Source: CAWHOW01 sp050013795 (GTDB lineage Bacteria > Bacteroidota > Bacteroidia > Bacteroidales > CG2-30-32-10). From it: DNA of 9,695 nt. Below the pieces are notes generated by a model. That model did not search any database. It saw only the letters and a list, made by a program, of their open reading frames with translations, and was not told the origin of the DNA. The position numbers were made by a program, and so were the translations under genes. The stretch covers positions 1 through 9,695 of the forward strand of contig JBEKEO010000107.1 in the NCBI GenBank assembly GCA_050013795.1, given 5' to 3'. Positions 5,589-9,695 of this stretch are shown here, one piece after another (within the stretch, counting starts at the first letter, position 1; the number at the start of each line of letters is the position of its first letter).

Positions 5589-7244
5589 CTAATTTTTCAA
5601 CAATGCTTTTGCATTTTCAAGCGCCGCCTTGGTGAGTTCGTTCCCACTAAGCATTTTAGCTATCTCGGAAATGCGTTCCTTCTCTTTAAGTACAGTAATA
5701 CCGGTATGTGCAGCTTTGCCATCCGATTCTTTGTAAACAAGCAAATGTGCGGATCCTTTTACGGCTATTTGTGGTAAATGTGTTATGGCTATAACTTGCA
5801 TGGTTTCCGACATGGTCTTCATGATATTGCCAACCTTATCGGCAATTTCGCCTGAAACGCCCTGGTCTATCTCATCGAAGATGATGGTAGGCAATAGTTT
5901 TTCAACGGAAATCATGGATTTGATACTTAACATTAATCTGGATAATTCTCCTCCTGAAGCGACTTTCGACAGTTCTTTCAGCTCGCCGCCTTTGTTGGCG
6001 TTGAACATTAAGGTAACGCTGTCCTTACCATTTATATTGAACTCGGGCAGATCGGTGAAGGAAATACAGAACACGGCATCTTTCATCGCCAGTTTCTTCA
6101 GCACATCCGAAACGCCTTTCTCTATCTGTGTTTTTGCTTTCTTCCTGTTCTTCGATATCTGGGTCGACAGTTCATTCAGCTTTTCCTGCTTTGCCTTGGT
6201 CTCCTTCTTTAGCGCTTCAATCTTGGTGTCAATAGAAAATATAGAATCCAGTTTAATGGCTATGTTATCTTTCAGTTCAATCAGTTCTTTAACTGTGTTC
6301 AGCCTGTGTTTCTGCAACAGGCGATAAATGGTATCCAGTCTTTCGTTTATTTCTTCAATGCGGACAGGGCTGTAAATGATCTTCTGTTCCGCTTTCTCTA
6401 TTTCGCCTGCAATATCCTTTACCTCAATATGGCAGGCTTCAATGCGCTTTGAAATATCTTCAAGCCCAGGATGCATGGCGGCGGCTTTTGCCAGTATATT
6501 GCTTACTTCCTTAATCATGGCCGTAAGGCTGTAATCGCCCGATGATAATGCTGCAGTGGCTTTGCCAAGGTTCAGCTTTATTTCTTCGGCATGATTCAAC
6601 AGTTCAATCTCCTTTTCCAGCGCTTCCTGCTCCCCTTCCTCAAGCTTTGCGGTGTTCAGCTCATCAAACTGGAACTGGTAATAATCCTGGTCGGCTTTGG
6701 ATTGCTTTTCCTGCTCACACAGTACGGAAAGGTCAGATTTCAACCGGTTAAAATGATGGAAATCGTTCCTAAAATCAGCCAATAGCTTATCATGCCCTAC
6801 AAAGGCATCAATAAAGGCAAGCTGGAACTTTGCATCCTGAAGCGTAAGGGTTTTGTGCTGCGAATGAACATCCACCAGCATTTCGCCCAGTTCCTTTACC
6901 TGCTCAAGGTTAACGGGAGTATCGTTGATAAAAGCCCTCGATTTGCCGTTGGGGCTTATCTCCCTTCGTATCACGGTAGTATCGTCGTAATCCAGTTCGC
7001 AGCGGTCGAAGAAATCATTTACATCATAATCTTTTATCCTGAACGTTCCTTCCACCACGTATTTCCTTTGCTTATCAAGCAGCGACTGTGCATCGGCACG
7101 CTGACCGAGTATAAGCGAAAGTGCACCTATGAGTATGGATTTCCCCGCTCCTGTTTCGCCGGTAATAATGGTCATCCCTTCCCTGAAATCAATTTCAAGC
7201 TCGTTTATCAGCGCATAATTGCTTATGGAAAGATGGGTTAACAT
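5589..7244 (-). CDS. recN: DNA repair protein RecN
   Basis: A 551-residue SMC-like ATPase acting in double-strand break repair with RecA. The N-terminal half of the ATPase has Walker A GETGAGKS at residues 29-36 and DVHSQHKTL at 125-133 in the Q-loop region. Two coiled-coil arms (about 155-285 and 315-385) flank a short central segment (YSPVRIEEINERLDTIYRLL, 291-310). The C-terminal half has the ABC signature ASGGELSR (429-436), Walker B TIIFDEID (453-460) with catalytic E458, then GVSG and the ITHLPQIA switch motif (487-494). All catalytic motifs are intact and the length is normal for the family. The ATG at 7244 places the conserved LTHLSISNYALI at the start. The gene follows DUF4835 in the usual Bacteroidota order but is separated from it by 247 bases with its own likely promoter. 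Sampled stretches are richer in GC (about 47-50%) than neighbouring genes. Confidence 0.97.
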   Translation of the reverse strand: MLTHLSISNYALINELEIDFREGMTIITGETGAGKSILIGALSLILGQRADAQSLLDKQRKYVVEGTFRIKDYDVNDFFDRCELDYDDTTVIRREISPNGKSRAFINDTPVNLEQVKELGEMLVDVHSQHKTLTLQDAKFQLAFIDAFVGHDKLLADFRNDFHHFNRLKSDLSVLCEQEKQSKADQDYYQFQFDELNTAKLEEGEQEALEKEIELLNHAEEIKLNLGKATAALSSGDYSLTAMIKEVSNILAKAAAMHPGLEDISKRIEACHIEVKDIAGEIEKAEQKIIYSPVRIEEINERLDTIYRLLQKHRLNTVKELIELKDNIAIKLDSIFSIDTKIEALKKETKAKQEKLNELSTQISKNRKKAKTQIEKGVSDVLKKLAMKDAVFCISFTDLPEFNINGKDSVTLMFNANKGGELKELSKVASGGELSRLMLSIKSMISVEKLLPTIIFDEIDQGVSGEIADKVGNIMKTMSETMQVIAITHLPQIAVKGSAHLLVYKESDGKAAHTGITVLKEKERISEIAKMLSGNELTKAALENAKALLKN

Positions 7245-7261
7245 GTTGCGAATTATGGGTG

Positions 7262-7269
7262 CAAAATTA
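7262..7269 (-). promoter_or_regulatory. Probable recN promoter -7 element
   Basis: The minus strand reads TAATTTTG followed by C, a full match to the Bacteroidota TAnnTTTG consensus, 17 bases upstream of the recN start codon. A TTG at 7295-7293 could be the -33 element, but the 23-base spacing is a little longer than the usual 19-21. The leader would be very short. Confidence 0.45.
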
Positions 7270-7296
7270 AGAAATTTAACTGGAAATTACATCAAT

Positions 7297-7310
7297 TACC
7301 TATTTAGGTA
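7297..7310. promoter_or_regulatory. Perfect palindrome upstream of recN, possible operator
   Basis: TACCTA and TAGGTA form a perfect 6-base inverted repeat separated by TT, centred about 60 bases upstream of the recN start and just upstream of its probable -33 region. A position like this suits a regulator of recN, such as a DNA-damage response factor, but the sequence matches no operator I know, and a short AT-rich palindrome can arise by chance. Confidence 0.3.
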
Positions 7311-7323
7311 TTGTTAAGTATAA

Positions 7324-7410
7324 ATGGCAGCAAGTAAAGAAGTGCTAAAAGTAAAAGTAGGCAGCCTGCTTTACGGCAAGGTAGGCACTCAATGTCCAAT
7401 GATGAAGTAA
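7324..7410 (+). CDS. Possible 28-residue small ORF, antisense to all neighbours
   Basis: In the recN upstream gap an ATG at 7324 opens 28 codons reading MAASKEVLKVKVGSL and ending CPMMK before a TAA. It is the only plus-strand frame here that is not a shadow of a gene on the other strand. The base composition is less AT-rich than the flanks. There is no clear ribosome binding site or plus-strand promoter, and no family is recognised. It may be noise, a small peptide, or the remnant of a lost gene. Confidence 0.2.
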   Translation: MAASKEVLKVKVGSLLYGKVGTQCPMMK

Positions 7411-7455
7411 AGAATTACTTGGAATTTAGGAGTTGGAAATTGGATATAGGAAATT

Positions 7456-7492
7456 GAGAAACTTTAAATTGTATGCAAATTCAAACTTTCTC
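7456..7492 (-). other. Imperfect inverted repeat at the end of the DUF4835 gene
   Basis: GAGAAA (7456-7461) pairs with TTTCTC (7487-7492), with further interrupted pairing inside (TTT/AAA and AATT/AATT). It begins at the stop codon of the DUF4835 gene and could end its transcript, but it is AT-rich, has mismatches and is not followed by a proper U tract. Confidence 0.25.
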
Positions 7493-8397
7493 TACTGATT
7501 AATCTTGTTATATTTATTTGAATTTGTAGGGTCAATTTCCTTACAAATTGTGGCTATCTTGGTTTTATCGGCAGGGCTTACACTTGCATTGGAAAAAATG
7601 TTAACTATTTCGTCGGCTTTGGATTGACTAAAGAAAAGCTGCATAAAGAATGAGCCCGGTTTATCTTCATGGACAGATTTAAGCTTATCAAAAGCAACTG
7701 ATATGGACAACCTTCCAGAAGTTGCATTGTCAACCAGCATATCCATGCCTTTACGGTAATAACTGTATATGCTTTCCCTTATAGGCGCATAAACATTATT
7801 CAACAGGTTTTCTATCAGCCAAAACCTGTTTCTTTGTGAAGCGCTTTGTGAAGCTTGCCAACCCGCTTCAGCAGCATTTTGAGCAGCGGTAACAACTGTT
7901 TGTGCTATTTCGAACATAGTTGTTCCTCCTTTCAACTGATATGAATCAAGGTCAAGCCCAATGATGATATCGGCATAAAATGCAAGCACTGATGTAAGGT
8001 TATCGGTAAATTTGCTTTCGTCATAATTGAGGGGCTGCCCTTGATCATAGGTAATCTGAAAATTATCATCTTCATAATTCAGCATGGTAGAATTGTACGA
8101 AGATTTATATATAGGTCTTCGTGATTGCACCGTTATACTTCCGGTAAAAACATCACCAACCCTTTTTGTAATAGTGATAAGAATGGTGCATTCAATCTTT
8201 TCCGGAGCAGCATAAGTATAACTCGACCATTTATGGGTGTTCATAAATTCGAAAACAGATGTTTGTAAAACAGTGTAAATAGTTTTATCGCCTTCAATAC
8301 CAGGAGTAGCAATACTAACTGAACAATTAAGTTCCTGCGAACTGCAAGTAATGCCAAAATAGGTTATCAGAAAAAGAACAAGAGCAATTTTTCTCAT
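7492..8397 (-). CDS. porD: DUF4835 family exported protein (PorD-like)
   Basis: A 301-residue exported protein of the Bacteroidota-specific DUF4835 family. Residues 1-21 are a signal sequence (hydrophobic ALVLFLITYFGI, then TCSSQ). Recognised family features in order: FMNTHKWSSY with PEKIEC (51-70), GSITVQSRRPIYKSSYNSTMLN (86-107), LTSVLAFYADIIIGLDLDSY (134-153), AQNAAEAGW (172-180), RFWLIENLLNNVYAPIRESIYSYYRKGMD (191-219), FFMQLFFSQSKADEIVNIFS (250-269) and the near-invariant end EIDPTNSNKYNKI (287-299). Full length, no damage seen. Members are placed between coaBC and recN in many Bacteroidota, as here. To my recollection databases now label the family T9SS protein PorD; that name is recalled, not shown by the sequence. 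A link to the T9SS would fit the sorted PKD protein in this window. It starts 15 bases after coaBC and is probably in its operon. Confidence 0.88.
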   Translation of the reverse strand: MRKIALVLFLITYFGITCSSQELNCSVSIATPGIEGDKTIYTVLQTSVFEFMNTHKWSSYTYAAPEKIECTILITITKRVGDVFTGSITVQSRRPIYKSSYNSTMLNYEDDNFQITYDQGQPLNYDESKFTDNLTSVLAFYADIIIGLDLDSYQLKGGTTMFEIAQTVVTAAQNAAEAGWQASQSASQRNRFWLIENLLNNVYAPIRESIYSYYRKGMDMLVDNATSGRLSISVAFDKLKSVHEDKPGSFFMQLFFSQSKADEIVNIFSNASVSPADKTKIATICKEIDPTNSNKYNKINQ

Positions 8398-8412
8398 ATC
8401 AGAAAGATGTAA

Positions 8413-9609
8413 TTAGAACTGTTCAATTATTTTTTTCACTATATCCTTAGCTACTTCGGTTTTCCCTTTCAACCCAAAAGTAGTTATTTCATTTGATTTG
8501 TCAATAATGGTTATTTTATTTGTGCTATATCCGAAACCGGCACCTTTATCTTTTAAAGTGTTCATAACGATGAAATCAAGGTTTTTAGTATGCAATTTCT
8601 TTTTTGCATGCTCAATTTCATTATCAGTTTCAAGTGCAAACCCAACAAACACCTGGTTTTTACGTTTATTCTTTCCAAACTCAGAAAGTATATCTTTTGT
8701 AGGTTTCAGGTGAAGTGTAAACTCGCTTCCCTCCTTTTTTATCTTTTTTGATGAAGTTTCAGCAGGACAATAATCGGCAACTGCGGCTGACATAATAATA
8801 ATATCGGCATTGGTAAATTCTTTCATGCAGGCTTTATACATGTCGTCGGCAGAAATAACATCAATTCTCTTAATTGTATAGTTTGCAAGATTTAATTTGG
8901 TAGGACCTGAAATAAGAATAACATCTGCGCCGTTTTCAGCTAGTTCTTCCGCCACAGAGAAACCCATCAATCCAGTTGAATGATTACCGATAAATCTAAC
9001 AGGGTCTATTGCTTCGTATGTTGGACCTGCTGTAACGAGGGCTTTTTTACCTCTTAGCTTAGCTTTTTTTTTTAATTCCTTTTCAACAAAGGAAATAATA
9101 TTTTCTGGTTCTTCCATCCTGCCTTTACCTTCGTATCCGCAGGCAAGATAACCTTCGGAGGGTTCTATGATAATGATCCCATTATCTTTCAGGAAGCATA
9201 GGTTCTTTTGAACAGCAAAGTTTTCAAACATTTTGCAATTCATCGAAGGTGCTACAAATATTTTTTTATTAAAAGCCAGCAGTGATGTAGATAAAGCATC
9301 ATCAGCAATCCCATTTGCTAATTTTCCTATGATGTTTGCTGTTGCAGGGGCAACGATGAATATATCGCCCCAGTCGGAAATAGAAACATGCTCGGTGGAA
9401 AAATCGTTTTCGTCACTGAAAAGATTATAATAAAGTTTGTTTTGTGAAAGTGTTTCGAGGATTAATTGGGTAATAAATTCAAGAGCGTGATTAGTAGCAA
9501 TAACTTTAACTTCCGCACCTGCTTTTACCAACAGCCTTATAAGTACAGCCGATTTGTACGCAGCAATGCCGCCACTTATACCCAGTATGACGCGTTTGCC
9601 TTTCAGCAT
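8413..9609 (-). CDS. coaBC: Bifunctional phosphopantothenoylcysteine decarboxylase/phosphopantothenate-cysteine ligase
   Basis: A 398-residue fusion enzyme of coenzyme A synthesis. It joins cysteine to 4'-phosphopantothenate and then decarboxylates the product to 4'-phosphopantetheine. The N-terminal CoaC flavoprotein domain (about 1-180) has GISGGIAAYK (10-19), the catalytic His at about 74 in EHVSIS, APATAN (87-92), PSMN (121-124; PAMN in most relatives) and the substrate-binding ACGYEGKGRM (156-165). The C-terminal CoaB domain (about 186-398) has TAGPTYEAIDPVRFI (193-207) with NHSTG, AAVADY (275-280), a lysine-rich SSKKIKKE (286-293) holding the conserved ligase lysine, and FALET (324-328). 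Length is normal. The start at 9609 lies 3 bases after the rpoZ stop, so translation is probably coupled; the enzyme is cytoplasmic and needs FMN, and a nucleotide triphosphate (CTP in the bacterial fusion) for the ligase step. Confidence 0.97.
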   Translation of the reverse strand: MLKGKRVILGISGGIAAYKSAVLIRLLVKAGAEVKVIATNHALEFITQLILETLSQNKLYYNLFSDENDFSTEHVSISDWGDIFIVAPATANIIGKLANGIADDALSTSLLAFNKKIFVAPSMNCKMFENFAVQKNLCFLKDNGIIIIEPSEGYLACGYEGKGRMEEPENIISFVEKELKKKAKLRGKKALVTAGPTYEAIDPVRFIGNHSTGLMGFSVAEELAENGADVILISGPTKLNLANYTIKRIDVISADDMYKACMKEFTNADIIIMSAAVADYCPAETSSKKIKKEGSEFTLHLKPTKDILSEFGKNKRKNQVFVGFALETDNEIEHAKKKLHTKNLDFIVMNTLKDKGAGFGYSTNKITIIDKSNEITTFGLKGKTEVAKDIVKKIIEQF

Positions 9610-9612
9610 GAT

Positions 9613-9695
9613 TTATAATATTACAGGAGGTTCTTCTTCTTTGCCCGGATTCCTGAAATAGGTCTCTCCATTCAAAAACTCATAAATAGCTATCA
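9613..9695 (-). CDS. rpoZ: RNA polymerase omega subunit, C-terminal end only
   Basis: The last 26 codons and the TAA of a gene that begins beyond the right edge. The peptide reads IAIYEFLNGETYFRNPGK, followed by EEEPPVIL. It matches the C-terminal end of Bacteroidota RpoZ/Rpb6-family omega proteins (pattern A-EEFL-GK-YFR), and this gene precedes coaBC in many members of the phylum. Omega helps assemble and stabilise core RNA polymerase. The fragment is too short to assess the rest of the protein, and the name depends on the tail motif plus gene order. Confidence 0.75.
   Translation of the reverse strand, partial: IAIYEFLNGETYFRNPGKEEEPPVIL

Noticed and set aside
5785..6327. 180-codon open frame on the plus strand
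   Set aside because: It lies fully inside recN, whose ATPase motifs are intact on the other strand. The predicted peptide is a low-complexity Ser/Phe-rich shadow typical of antisense frames.
6792..7241. 149-codon open frame on the plus strand
   Set aside because: It is antisense to the conserved N-terminal part of recN, including Walker A, with no recognisable protein features.
7415..7460. Short GGAAATTG-like repeats in the intergenic gap
   Set aside because: They are brief, irregular and AT-rich. I see no stable repeat unit, transposon end or target duplication.

Overview
The window reads as a chromosomal segment from a low-GC member of the Bacteroidota; I cannot name the genus. The evidence is a type IX secretion (T9SS) C-terminal sorting domain, a DUF4835/PorD protein, a Bacteroidota-type omega subunit tail, the rpoZ-coaBC-DUF4835-recN gene order, a TAnnTTTG-type -7 element, and A-rich leaders instead of Shine-Dalgarno sites. 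Every convincing protein gene lies on the minus strand, so transcription runs from high to low coordinates.

Right part (about 5589-9695): a conserved housekeeping block. It holds the tail of rpoZ (RNA polymerase omega), coaBC (the two coenzyme A biosynthesis steps that give 4'-phosphopantetheine), a DUF4835/PorD-like secreted protein, and recN (DNA repair SMC-like ATPase). A 247-bp gap before recN carries a likely recN promoter, a short palindrome and a possible 28-codon ORF. A MORN-2/YwqK-type exported repeat protein (4702-5556) follows recN closely.

Left part (1-4680): this looks like a self-contained regulatory and surface-protein system. An ECF sigma factor (4040-4633), a single-pass membrane protein in the anti-sigma position (3436-3981) and an outer-membrane beta-barrel-like protein (2317-3384) form a three-gene operon. 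Downstream lie two separately promoted exported proteins: a T9SS-sorted protein with five cysteine-rich PKD repeats (455-2194) and a YVTN beta-propeller protein cut by the window edge (1-214).

The most interesting signal is a promoter-like element found exactly three times: upstream of the sigma gene, the PKD gene and the YVTN gene. It reads TGCAAC, 16 bases, GTCT, 4 bases, ATTGAA, with identical spacing each time, and resembles an ECF promoter. The simplest reading is that the sigma factor activates its own operon and the two surface proteins, with the membrane protein and barrel sensing the envelope. The PKD and YVTN genes also share nearly the same leader and signal-peptide DNA, as if one promoter-plus-export cassette had been duplicated and joined to unrelated mature domains. 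No RNA genes, insertion sequences or CRISPR arrays were seen.
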